A stretch of 64,000 nt of DNA from Axinella damicornis (taxonomy: Eukaryota > Porifera > Demospongiae > Axinellida > Axinellidae): assembly GCA_963931865.1 (NCBI GenBank), contig OZ007506.1, positions 1,516,627 to 1,580,626 of the forward strand, written 5' to 3'. The notes below the pieces were generated by a model, which was not told the origin of the DNA, searched no databases, and was given only the letters and a program-made list of their open reading frames with translations. This document shows, one piece after another, positions 1-11,221 of the stretch (positions within the stretch are counted from its first letter, which is position 1; each line of letters opens with the position of its first letter). The translations under genes were made by a program, and so were the position numbers.

Positions 1-3000
1 CCTCACTTGTGAGTGACTTTTGACATGTTGTTACCGTAGTTACATATCCAACACCCCCTCAGACCCTCTTCATGCAGAAGTTCTTGCACAGCGTTGAATA
101 TTATTGTACTGTTTCTAATGTTTGACAGCACTCATATGGGTGGGTAGTCTCAGTACCAGACTCCCATACCCCTCCCCCTTTGGGTTGGGAGTCTGGTTCC
201 GAGACTAATGGGTGGGTACATACTACATGTCTAATGTGCATATAGTGTCCACACCCCTTGTCCACTGGGCCCTGGGCCCATTCTCTGTTTACGTGATGCT
301 ACTAGCAGTCTCATTCCCAGTCTATGAACACTATTCCTCATCAACAGCTGGCTGTGAAGTCGTCTGTTCAGAACTCCAACTCCAGTGACATGTCCACCAC
401 TCCAAGCTTGGCGAGCCAGCGTGGCTCCATCCAAGGCCCGGAGGATGTCGACGACAAGCTTGGCTACAGCACCCTCTCAGAATTCAAGCAGCCACTGGCG
501 TCCACCGAACAGATTCAGACTGAAGATTCAGACTACTCCTGGGTGGACCGACTGGGCATCTGGCCTCGTAGGGTGCTGTAAGTTCATCAAACATCTGCAT
601 GCTGTCAGCTAGGACCTATCACTTTGTCCTGTTTGTTGTCCCTGAGGGTCCTCGGAGATGACAGAGCCTATTTAATCCAGCTGTCCACTTATTGTGCATT
701 AACCCTCTACCAGCAATCTCCGTTTGGGGCTCCTGGACATTGATTGTAGTTCTGCAACCTCGGTTGTGGACTGTCCCAACATATTGTGACAGCTGGTACA
801 CCTACTGTCGGGTACAAGGCCAGTCCCAGGCCCTCTCCATTTCAGCTTTCTTGACCATGTACTTGACCCCATACTTGACCCCTGCCTGAACTGAGCAACT
901 AACTATTGCCAGAGTTCAAAGGTCAGGTGTATTGTTAAGAAAGCAGAGCTCGAGAGGGCCTGGGGATGAGGTGAGGTTTATGTTGCTTACAGCAGAAGAT
1001 TCCGAGTTGGAACAAGTTGGTGGCCTTGTGTTGGAAGTTGTGTGCAGTTGATGAGATGCCATATTGTACCATGCTTCTCCCTTCAGGGGGTTTGGGCTCT
1101 CTCTCGTGTCTGGCCTGCTGTACGGGTTTATGTTCCTGCCAGTTCAGTTCATGAAACTCTGTGACGACGAAGCACACTCGTGTAACGGTGAGGACGTGTT
1201 TGTTGTGTGTGTGTGCAGGTGTGTCCTGGGAACGAGACTAGGCTGAGTGAGGAAGAGTAGGTCATTTTGGCACGCTCTGTCAGCAGGCATGTGGATTACA
1301 TTCCTGTGTGTGGTTGTATTTGCAGGTTGCTTGTCCACTTTGTAGCAGTTGGAGTTTCTTAGCTGCAATATTATTGTTTTGACATGTGAGCAGCTTGCAC
1401 TGATGTAAGGTTTCTCTGAACTTTGAAAAATGGATAAGCAGCCTGAAAGAACGCATCATCTACGCTTAGTGTTGAAAGATGGTGAAAGTACCGTCGGTCC
1501 TATCCTCATTCCCAGTTCCACTGTTTGAGGTGGAATGGCTGGGAACAAGACCTTTAAACCAATTTTTTCTTACAGGGTAAAATTCATTAATAACGTAGCC
1601 ATCGATAATAAAGGTGTTGCTCTTCCTGTCTAATGGGTGAATACGGTCATCTGATTGGCCCTGCAGATGTTGACTACTTGTTTGGTTTCTATACTGGTAT
1701 CCTGTTCGTCAGTACCTTCTACTTCGTGGTGTACTCTGCCGCCCGGCGGAACAAACCCATGATCTACCCGAAGCTGATCCTGCCTGGCCTCATCTCGGGG
1801 ATCATGTGGGGCATTGCAATGCGTGAGTGACTGTGCCGAGCTGGACAGGCGGGCAACCCTAGCCCTTACGGGCAGCTGTTCCGTGCAGTGTTGGTCTCAT
1901 CAAGAGTCCATCAATAAACTCTTGGTCTTGTTTACATTTATGTTGACTATGAGCAAGAGTAACCTTTGTAACTGTTTGGAGGGAGGACATTTGTCTTTCC
2001 AGCAAGGTATCACCTCAAAGGATGCCTGCTCTGTGTTCTGTAGTTCATGATGAGTAGTGAGTTGTGTGCTCTTCTCTTGCAGTGGGGTGGTTTTTCGCCA
2101 ATCAGCATCTGTCGTTGGGTGTCAGCTTCCCCATTGTTACAGCTGTAAGTTTTCCGGCTGTTCATAGTCTTGCTCCCATTCCCAACTTCACACATCTAAG
2201 GTGCAAGGGGGGGGGGGGGGGGGGGGGGTGGCATAAACCATGGGATATTCCTCGAGGGCCACAGGCCTATAAAGGGATAAACCTCCGATCACCACCAGGT
2301 GGTATGCATCAATATTAACCTTAAGCACAGCAGATGTAATAGTAGGTAGGGGTGAGCATGAGTGAGCTGTGGCTAGGCCGGTGAAAGGATTGCATAAGCA
2401 CTTACCACTGACTATAGGATGCTTCCAGCAGTTGTCTTAGTCTAGCTGCTAGACCCTCCTCTCTCTCCTCCCCCCCCCCCCCCCAGAAATGAACAAACGG
2501 AAACATTTCCGGGGGGCAGACGAGGGTCTAGCAGCTAGACTAGCAGTCGTTTATGCTACAACTAATCTGGAGCTCACTTGTGCCCAAGTACAATCCAAGC
2601 CTGTTATGATGATTTACTACTCTCCATAGGGTCCAGGGTTCATTAGCTCAGCCTGGGGAATATTCCTGTTCAAAGAAATAAAGGTCAGTTAATTAATTAA
2701 CTATTGTGTCGGCTCCGTTGTGGCCTTGTGAAGGAAATACAAATCTAACTTTACATATTTGCTCCACTGGATATTGTATTGCTGAGCCCAAGCCTCATCC
2801 CTAGATTCCGTCACGGGGTGGTAGTCTGGAACGAGAATCCAAGTCTCTTTCCCCGGTTTGTTCCTCATGTATAGGTTTTGACTGCCTGCAGTGGGGCTTG
2901 GAAATAAAGTTGCATCGAATTCTTGTTTTATTTTAGTGTGGTTTTACTTTCTCTAAAATGGTGCAGTTGGGAGGTGTATCATGGGACATTTTAGTTAGTT

Positions 3001-3218
3001 GTACAAGTAGCTTTGTGTGCTCAGCTACTGCCCCTTCAATCGTTTTGCAACACTATTGATTTTGGCTGAAGGCTCAACCATTGCCTCCATTAATTGCTCA
3101 CTCTCCTGTTGTGCACTCACAGGGCTGGATAAACATTGTGCTGTATTTTGTGGCCTTTACTGTGTCTCTCCTTGGACAAGTGATGGATGGACTTTCAAGA
3201 TGCACAGTGCATTGTTAA
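1..3218 (+). CDS. TMEM144: TMEM144-like transporter, copy A (5' part outside the window)
   Basis: This is the C-terminal part of a multi-pass membrane protein of the TMEM144 family, predicted carbohydrate transporters of the drug/metabolite transporter type. The window opens in the last 8 bases of the exon matching exon 6 of the next copies. Exons read here: 1-8, 348-577, 1087-1187, 1667-1822, 2083-2144, 2630-2683, 3123-3218. Exons 8 to 12 have exactly the same lengths and phases as copies B and C. Visible landmarks are the hydrophilic loop ending SWVDRLGIWPRRVL, then the membrane segments GFGLSLVSGLLYGFMFLP, YLFGFYTGILFVSTFYFVV, LPGLISGIMWGIAM and the final WINIVLYFVAFTVSLLGQV, ending CTVHC-stop. 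The gene lies head-to-tail with copy B, only 158 bp upstream of its start. Its introns are very similar to those of copy B. The family assignment is from recognition; the substrate is unknown. Confidence 0.88.
145..207. repeat. Fold-back (TAGTCTCG-type) element
   Basis: A hairpin with arms of about 22 bases starts TAGTCTCAGTACCAGACTCC and ends with the inverted partner GGAGTCTGGTTCCGAGACTA. It lies in an intron of TMEM144 copy A. It belongs to the family repeated throughout this window. Confidence 0.8.
2207..2228. repeat. 22-base G homopolymer in a TMEM144 copy A intron
   Basis: An uninterrupted run of G on the plus strand in intron 10 of copy A. The same intron of copy B carries a 47-C run. 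Confidence 0.9.
2438..2542. repeat. Fold-back element, TAGTCTAGCTGCTAG family, copy 1
   Basis: The ends are inverted copies of TAGTCTAGCTGCTAGACCCT, and the interior has a CCGGAAAT-type second arm and a C-rich loop. A second member is at 41348-41466. This family is distinct from the TAGCCTCG elements. Confidence 0.8.
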
Positions 3219-3304
3219 TGTTTTATGATGAGCATGCATGACAATACCATTTTGACAATACCATTTTCTGTAATAACTATATTAACGATAACTAATTTTT
3301 AGTT

Positions 3305-3342
3305 GTAAAACCCAGTCACATGATAACATTATTAGTTTTTGT
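3305..3342 (+). promoter_or_regulatory. Conserved promoter block upstream of TMEM144 copy B
   Basis: About 38 bases starting TAAAACCCAGTCACATGATA lie 35-72 bases before the copy B start codon. They recur almost unchanged before copy C, although the rest of the two short spacers is partly different. The block contains TCACATGA (3316-3323), an E-box variant of the type bound by MITF/TFE factors. The sequence match is seen; the regulatory role is inferred. Confidence 0.45.
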
Positions 3343-3376
3343 TTGTGGATTGCGCATGCATGGGATGGCAATAGGT

Positions 3377-6300
3377 ATGCGTTGGATTGCGGTGACTATA
3401 GTACTCTGCTCCCTGATCGCGGTCCAGGTCGCTGCTGACTATCCCCAGCCTGCAACACCCGCCAGCTGGATCTGCCTGACGACAGCTGGAGGTGCACGTA
3501 AAACCGTAGCTAACTAGCTCCACCTCCTTAGGTACTTAGTCTCGTGCCGAGACCGTTGTCTTTTACTGATTGTGTATGAATTGCTGCAGGCAATGCGAGG
3601 AATGGCGGCAGGGTGGATTACACGCACTGTGGCAACACCACTGACATGTGTGCCGGCCCTAAACATGGGACCGAGTGGATGGGCTGGGTGGGAGCGATCA
3701 TTGCTGTTGTGTTCTTTGGCAGCAACTATATCCCGGTGAAGAAGTTTGATACTGGAGACGGTAAAGTTTGCTGAGCAAGGACATACCAATTTAATTTTAT
3801 GTTGCTTGGGCCAGATGACCTTTCCGTTTCCAAGAGGGTTGGTAAGTTGGTTTAATAATAGTCACATGGTCACTCATTACTGTGGTAACCAAACAATCTC
3901 AGAGACAGTCTCACTGGATAATATACGCTGGCCTCTTCTACTACGTAATAGTTCTCTAAAGGAATTTCTCCCATCTGTAGCCAGCAGTCTTCGGTTTCTG
4001 CACAATCTTTACTAGAACGCCATATTTAATTTGCATCATTGCCATGGCCGACTTATGTGTGTGATGTGCACATGCAAGTGCAATAGATTACGTAATGTAT
4101 ACTTTATCAGTTCTAAGTCACACTAGTCTTGTCAAAATTACAAATTCACAAAAAAATCTCCATAATTATTAAGTGATGAATTCTTTTCTTTGGATGTTGA
4201 TGGATCCTTTATTTTCTACCCGGACTGTAGGTCTCTTCTTCCAGTGGATCCTGTGCTTTGGGATTTGGCTGACTGGTCTAGTGGTCAACATGATCCTGGG
4301 ACAGCCTCCGTTCTTCCTCCCTGTGCTTTTGGGTGGGGTCCTTTGGGCCACAGGTTTGTAGCAAAGTAGCATAGCTCAATTATTTCTGTAGCTCTACAGA
4401 CGAGATGTTATTAAGGCTACTATTATTTGCGGGTACTAATTTTAGCGGTTTTAGCGAGCACATGATTTGCTAAAATAATAGGTTACGATTACACAGCACA
4501 ATGAATGTTAAAATCATACCCACCAAGTCTGAGGTATACCTTCAAATTGCTACAATAATTAATAGTAGCCTTAAGGTATTGTGTAGAAGGTTTTGCCTAC
4601 GATGCCCCACCATCTAGGAAGGCAAGTGAAAGGCAAAGTTGTAATTCTACGAGCGTACTTCATGGCATGGAGCACATGTTGAGCTTCAAGCTATTTGCAG
4701 AGGGCTAGCAATGACATTCAGCAAGAAGAGAATTGGAACACTGCTAGACTCCCTCCTCCTCCCTTATCCTCCCTCCTCGATCCTCCCCTCTCCTCCTCCT
4801 CTTCTTCCATCTAGGAAACCTGATGGTGGTCCCAATAGTGAAGATGATAGGGTTAACCATGGGGCTCACTGTGTGGGGGGTCACCAACATGCTGGCAGGC
4901 TGGGTCACTGGCATGTGAGTGGCAGCGGTTGCCATATCAACTTGTTGAAAATGATGTCTCTGCACACTCCTGTTGACAAGCACGAAACAGTGCTATTCTG
5001 CCATCAGTGACATCATTATGATGACATCATCATGATGTCATCATCATGGTGATGTCATCATCATGGTGACATCATCTGATGACATCATCATGGTGACATC
5101 ATCTGATGAAAACATCATACAATTTTCACATTTAGGTTTATTCTTGGGCAAAGAACACAGCTGACGTGTGAATGGCTGAACTATGGTGGAGTTGTTATGG
5201 TGGTCATAAGGTAATGTGATCTGATTGGCTGAATCTTGGCCAAATATGAAGTTCAGTAAGTCAGCACAACTTCTCCGTAAAAAGTAACACTCACTGCTGC
5301 AGCTTGGGTCAAGGCATTGCGAACTGCATATGAACCTTATGAGGCCAGCAACATAACAAGTGCTAACCGCTCTCCGTGTAGCGCAGCTCACTGCCTCATC
5401 ATAGAGTGCATGCACTTGGTCCCTGGACAGGAAATATATTGCTACGTAGTTCAGTGTGGTGATTTTTAGCCTGCATACAGTGCTTGTTGTCAAGTTTAAC
5501 AGAGTACAGTTTATCCTGTGTGTTGCTGCATCACCCTAACTCCAGCGTAATCGTCTTGGCCTTTGTGACGAGTGACGGGAAACTATTTTGGTATACTGAG
5601 CAGCAAGCAACACATGCTTTTGCACATTGCAATATGACAGGCACGTACAACCTAAAGAAAAATGGTGAAAAGGGGAAGACTGAATCTAAAGATGAACACA
5701 CTTCACTTGTGAGTGCATGACTTTCAACATGTTATGTGACTGGATTTCTAAGATGCTTGTACACTATTCCTCATCAACAGCTGGCTGTGAAGTCGTCCGT
5801 TCAGAATTCCAACTCCAGTGACACTTCCACCACTCCAGGCTTGGCGAGCCAGGGTAGCTCCATCCAAGGCCCGAAGGATGTCGACAACAACCTGGCCTTC
5901 AGTGCCCCCTCAGAAGTCAAGCAGTCGCAGCTGTCCACTGAACTGCAGGATTCAGACTACTCCTGGGTAGACCGACTGGGCATGTGGCCTCGTAGGGTGC
6001 TGTAAGTTCATCAAGAGTCTCCATGCTGTCAGCTGATGAGCAACTAAGAGTTCATTGATTCCCAAGCATTTTGTCGCTTATTAATAACTTATGCCTCTGA
6101 GGGTCCTCAGAGAAGACAAGCCTGTATCTAATCCAGCTGGTCCTCCTCCTCAATGAAGGGGGCAGGTTTGAGTTCATCCTGAAATTCCAGGTGTATGGGG
6201 TTAAGAAAGCAGAGCTGGAGGAGAAGGCTACAAACTTACAGTATTAATACTGTCAAAGTACGTTGCAAATGAGGTTGCAATCGGAAAATGTTCCAGGAGC

Positions 6301-7680
6301 TCCAAAATGTGGACCTAGAGGGTTAATGCAGTCACCTGTGGACCTAGAGGGTTAATGCAGTCACCTGTGGACTACAGGTACCAGGTTCTACATTGATCTT
6401 TGAACCAAGTAAAGCCTGTTTCTTCACTCAGTTCAAAGGTCAAGTATGTGGAAACAGAGCTGGAGAATGTCTGGGAATGAGCTAGTATCATGCTTCTCTC
6501 TTCAGTGGGTTTGGGCTCTCTCTCATCTCTGGCCTGCTGTACGGGTTTATGTTCCTGCCAGTTCAGTTCATGAAATTCTGTGATGACAAAGCACACTCGT
6601 GTAACGGTGAGGACATGTTTGTTGTGTGTGTGTGCAGGTGTGTCCTGGGAACGAGACTAGGCTGAGTGAGGAAGAGTAGGTCATTTTGGCACGCTCTGTC
6701 AGCAGGCATGTGGATTACATTTCTGTGTGTGGTTGTATTTGCAGGTTGCTTGTCCACTTTACAGCATTCACATTTTCTTATTTACCAAGCAGCAATATTT
6801 TTGGTACATCATTTCCATGTGAGTAAGCTGCACACATGTCAAAGATTTCTGTGCTCTCGTTGGTTAGAGTAGACAAGCAACCAATTAGTTTTGATGTAAG
6901 ATGCGAAAAGCGCTATAGCTTTGAGGTGTGGCCTGGGAACAAGCTCAGACCCATTTTCCCTCACAAAGTGACAGTGATCATTACTAGCGTAGCAAGCAAC
7001 AATAAAGGTGTTGCTCTTCCTGTCTAGTGGGTGAATATGGCCATCGGATTGGTTCAAACTGATTCCCTGCAGATGTTGACTACTTGTTTGGCTTCTACTC
7101 TGGTATCCTACTTGTCAGTACCTTCTACTTCGTGGTGTACTCTGCCGCCCGGCGGAACAAACCCATGATCTACCCAAAGCTGATCCTGCCTGGCCTCATC
7201 TCGGGGATCATGTGGGGCATTGCGATGTGTGAGTCACTGTACCGGGCCGGACTGACTATGCCCCTATTGTGTAACTGGTAAAGCATGTGGGTCCTATCAA
7301 GAGTTCATAAACTCTTTGTCTCGTTCACATGTATATTGACTATGAATAAGAGTACGTAACGCGAATCTTTGTAACTGTTTGGAGGGAGGACATTTAATAC
7401 CTTTCCATGCAGCAAGGTATCAATCCCTGTTTTACCTCAAAAGACACTTGTTCAGTTTATGTTGAGTAGTGAGTTGTGTGCTCTTCTCTTGCAGTGGGGT
7501 GGTTTTTCGCCAATCAGCATCTGTCCTTGGGTGTCAGCTTCCCTGTCGTTACAGCTGTAAGTTTTCCAGCTGTTCATAGTGGGCCATTTTATTTATGATC
7601 TGTCCCTGTAAGGTGCAAAAGCTGTGGGGTGGGAGGCTGGCCGGGGACAGGATACTTGATTGACTTATACAACCCAAGGA

Positions 7681-7729
<49 letters not shown>

Positions 7730-8491
7730 AGTGTTTGGTTTCAATGCAGAAAATGGTTGGCTCAAGCCTATATATGCGTTTTGTGCATTAAAGGGGAGAA
7801 AAAGGATTGACTGACTAAAACCAGTGTATTCGTGCATGTCGTGATCACATGTGAAATGTTTTATATGGGGGCTCGCTCACATTCACCCAATTACAATTGA
7901 AGCCTATATCATACTATAATAATTAATGTGTTGCTTCGATAGGGTCCAGCGTTCATTAGTGCAGCCTGCGGGATGTTTCTGTTCACAGAAATACAGGTGA
8001 GTTATTTTTAGAAATTATTGTGTCCACCAGATTGTGGCCTTGTTCCAAAAAAAATTAAGGAGAGAAATCCAACCTAATAAGGAAGCTGCTTCACTTCATA
8101 CTTTGTTTCTTTGTATTGTTGAGCTAAAGCCTCTTTCCCTGACTGATGGTAGTCTAGGGCTCCCATGCAGTTTGTTCCCCATCTGTTTTGATTAGCCTCA
8201 TTCCCAGGCCTACACCTCCAGTTTTTGATCTCTTGCAGTATCCGTATTTGCATACTGCAAGCGATCAAAAACTGGAGGTGTAGCAGGCTTGGGTACGAGG
8301 CTAGGTTTTGATTGCCTGCAGTGTCCATGGCAATAACTGGTGATGTAAAGTTTTAGCTCAACCGTTGCCTCGTATATATACTTCTCTACATGCAGGGCTG
8401 GATAAACATTCTGCTGTATTTTGTGGCCTTTACTGTGTCTCTCCTAGGACAAGTGATGAATGGACTCTCAAGATGCACAGTGCATTGTTGA
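3377..8491 (+). CDS. TMEM144: TMEM144-like transporter, copy B (complete, 12 exons)
   Basis: Exons: 3377-3491, 3590-3760, 4231-4353, 4815-4914, 5136-5210, 5546-5708, 5781-6001, 6506-6606, 7073-7228, 7495-7556, 7943-7996, 8396-8491. They sum to 1437 nt (478 aa) in frame. The start is the MRWIAVTIVL methionine, because copy C has no in-frame ATG upstream of it. Residues 1-20 look like a signal peptide. A short luminal domain follows with cysteines and an N-glycosylation sequon (CGNTTDMC), then the family core: WVGAIIAVVFFGSNYIPVKK, FFQWILCFGIWLTGLVVNMI, NLMVVPIVKMIGLTMGLTVW. A long polar loop from exons 6-7 separates the N-terminal membrane segments from about five C-terminal ones. It makes the protein longer than the roughly 345 residues usual for the vertebrate protein. 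Exon 6 diverges strongly from copy C. Exon models rest on splice sites and copy-to-copy length conservation. Confidence 0.9.
5007..5108. repeat. GACATCATCATG-type tandem repeat
   Basis: Degenerate tandem copies of TGACATCATCATGATGTCA-like, nearly palindromic units sit just upstream of TMEM144 copy B exon 5. Each unit resembles CRE/AP-1 half sites (TGACATCA), but its position in an intron suggests simple repeat expansion. Confidence 0.7.
7683..7729. repeat. 47-base C homopolymer
   Basis: Forty-seven consecutive C on the plus strand in intron 10 of TMEM144 copy B, preceded by ATG and followed by AGTGTTTGG. The true length may be uncertain because such runs are hard to sequence. Confidence 0.9.
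8193..8303. repeat. Fold-back (TAGCCTCG-type) element
   Basis: Starts TAGCCTCATTCCCAGGCC and ends GGCTTGGGTACGAGGCTA. The inner arms CTACACCTCCAGTTTTTGAT and their inverse enclose a loop. A related interior is found at 25229-25295. It lies in the last intron of TMEM144 copy B. Confidence 0.8.
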
Positions 8492-8534
8492 CGCAACTGG
8501 CATACCTACTAAACGATGATTAATTTTAGAGGGG

Positions 8535-8571
8535 TAAAACCCAGTCACATGATAACATTATTAGTTTTTGT
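8535..8571 (+). promoter_or_regulatory. Conserved promoter block upstream of TMEM144 copy C
   Basis: This is the same block as upstream of copy B, 31-67 bases before the copy C start, with TCACATGA at 8545-8552. The whole spacer after the copy B stop codon is only 110 bp, so the promoter of copy C must lie in it or inside the previous gene. The conservation is visible, but may only reflect recent duplication. Confidence 0.42.
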
Positions 8572-8601
8572 TCGTGGATTGCGGGACGGCAAATTATAGG
8601 T

Positions 8602-11180
8602 ATGCGTTGGATTGCGGTGACTATAGTACTCTGCTCCCTGATCGCGGCCCAGGTCGCTGCTGACTACCCCCCGCTTGCAACACCCGCCAGCTGGATCTGC
8701 CTGACGACAGCTGGAGGTACACGTAAACCGCCATCACTAGCTCCACCTCCCTATCTTTACTGCATGCTTGCATGTGGTGGAAATCAAGGTATAGAAAATT
8801 TATCATTGGTGCAGGCAATGCGAGGAACGGCGGCTGGGTGAATTACACGCACTGTGGCAACACCACTGACATGTGTGCCGGCCCTAAACATGGGACCGAG
8901 TGGATGGGCTGGGTGGGAGCGATCATTGCTGTTGTGTTCTTTGGCAGCAACTTCATCCCGGTGAAGAAGTTTAATACTGGAGACGGTAAAAACTGTGTTG
9001 ATTTGAGCACATTATTGTCCTATAGTAGTATTACTGTGTGCAGGGAATTGTCACGAGTTGTTGAGGCATGCATATGTATTGCACGAGAGTATACACCTAT
9101 TATCTATGGCTGCAGCAATGACAATACTATGGAGTAAATACTAGTATATAGTACAGACTGTACATGAGATAACACTAGTCTCGGAACCAGACCCTTCGCG
9201 CGGGGGGTCTGGTTCCGAGACTAAGATAACACTGTGATTTGGAGAAATATCACAGTATAAGTGAGGTCATCAGTATATGATCAGGCAAGCGACAATATCT
9301 TTGATATGACATGGGTCCAAACCCCAGTTGAACAGGAGCAGTGTTTAATATAAACGATTTTTAGCTTGGCACACTGTGGTTGCTATGGTTGCAGGTTGGC
9401 TTGGCATGGGCCCGTTTACTTACTAGGTTATAATTCTAGCATCACACCAACATAATGTTGTTTCTCCCTGACTGAAGGTCTCTTCTTCCAGTGGGTGGTG
9501 TGCATCGGGATATGGCTGACCGGTCTGGTTATCAACATGATTCTGGTTCAACCTCCATTCTTCCTCCCCGCACTTCTGGGCGGAGTGCTTTGGACAACAG
9601 GTAGCAAGTTAATGGAAAATGCTCTGCACAGTATATTGCTGCACATGAAGTCACTCCTGCTGAATCCCTTCCCTATACCCACTGTGCCCAGTCTCATTCC
9701 CAGTCCACCCCATTCAGAAGATAGATAGATTGATAGATATGTGGATTACTCCTCCTCTAATTTCCTTCCTCCGCTTTCTTCTTGGTTCGTCGTCCTCCCT
9801 CTTCCCCCTCCCTTCACATCCTCTGCTAGGAAATCTGATGGTGGTCCCAATAGTGAAGATGATAGGGCTGACCATGGGGCTCACTGTGTGGGGGGTCACC
9901 AACATGCTGGCTGGCTGGGTCACTGGCATGTGAGTGGCAGCATTGAACTCATCATTACATTTGGTTACCACGGGTGGGTATGTTCCGTCTAAGCCTAGAG
10001 ATACTGTCACCAGTCATTTTCTCGGTAGAAATTGAGGACCCAAATTTACTTGTTTGACATTGGGTGAGAGCATTCAGTTGTTTTTCACCACGAATTTGAC
10101 TGCAATTTCCCCCATTTTAGCTTCATTCTCAATCAGATGCCACAATGTCCAGGACTGAATTATGGTGGAGTTGCGCTGGTGGTTGTAAGGTATTTTGACA
10201 TTGGTGTCACGTGAAAATCATGTGACAGTCCACATTGGTCATCATATGATGCACCTGCGTCATATATCTGTGCGTCAACTTAACATTACAATGGTACAAA
10301 CTATAAGTTTGTTAATGCTTGGATGGAGACTAGCAATGAGGTTATACTAGAGGATGGAGACTAGGAATGTGGGGTGGTGACTAGGAATACGGCTATACTG
10401 GAAAGAGATTAGGTATACAAGGTTGTGCCGGAATGGAGATTAGGAATGGGGCTATATGACTAGGAATGAGGTTATGCCGGGATTGGGACTAGGAATGAGG
10501 TTATGCCGGGATTGGGACTAGGAATGAGGTTATGCCGGAATGGAGATTAGGAATGAGGTTATACGACTAGGAATGAAAATGGCGACTCATTTTAAGAGCC
10601 GAGTTGATGCTGCGATTCTGTAATTGCATTCTTCATGTGATTTTTTCTGCAATCATTAAATTATGGCACAGAATGTTCAATAGTCACCAGATGTATTTTT
10701 CCGTACGTTTCCATCTGGCCTGCGAGACTAATGTCATCTCTCTCTCTCTCGCAGTGTGGTAATCCTGGCCTTTGTCAAGAGTGAGGGGAAGAAGCCAGTG
10801 AAGGTTACAACTGAACGTGCTCCATCTGAAGAGGAGGAGCCTCTCCTTGTTGACAATGCCAATTCACTGGAGGGGTCGCTGAGAGCAAGAGTGGTACGTT
10901 AGAGGTTTGGGAGGCAACTGCATCCCAGTTACACAAAAGCAGGTGTTTTTTTGTTTAATTTGAACTACCTGGTTTACCTAGCCTCGTTCCCAGGCGCTCG
11001 GTAATTGAGGTGAATTACTGAGCGCCTGGGAACGAGGCTAGGGTTTACCACGACGGTGGCTAATGAGGGCCTGGAGAACGGACTCAGGTAACCAACGTAA
11101 CATTGCATCATCACTTTTCACACACACAATGAAGTCTTTTAAACAAATTTCTGTAGCATCATCCAAGTCCCGTTAACTAA

Positions 11181-11221
<41 letters not shown>

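Noticed and set aside
5044..5493. 149-codon antisense ORF in TMEM144 copy B
   Set aside because: It overlaps exon 5 of the real gene on the other strand and includes the simple repeat at 5007-5108.
7040..7072. GGTTCAAAC as a possible tRNA B-box
   Set aside because: No cloverleaf or A-box fits around it; it is in the intron before TMEM144 copy B exon 9.
7589..7837. ORFs with polyglycine or polyproline
   Set aside because: They are translations of the 47-C homopolymer.
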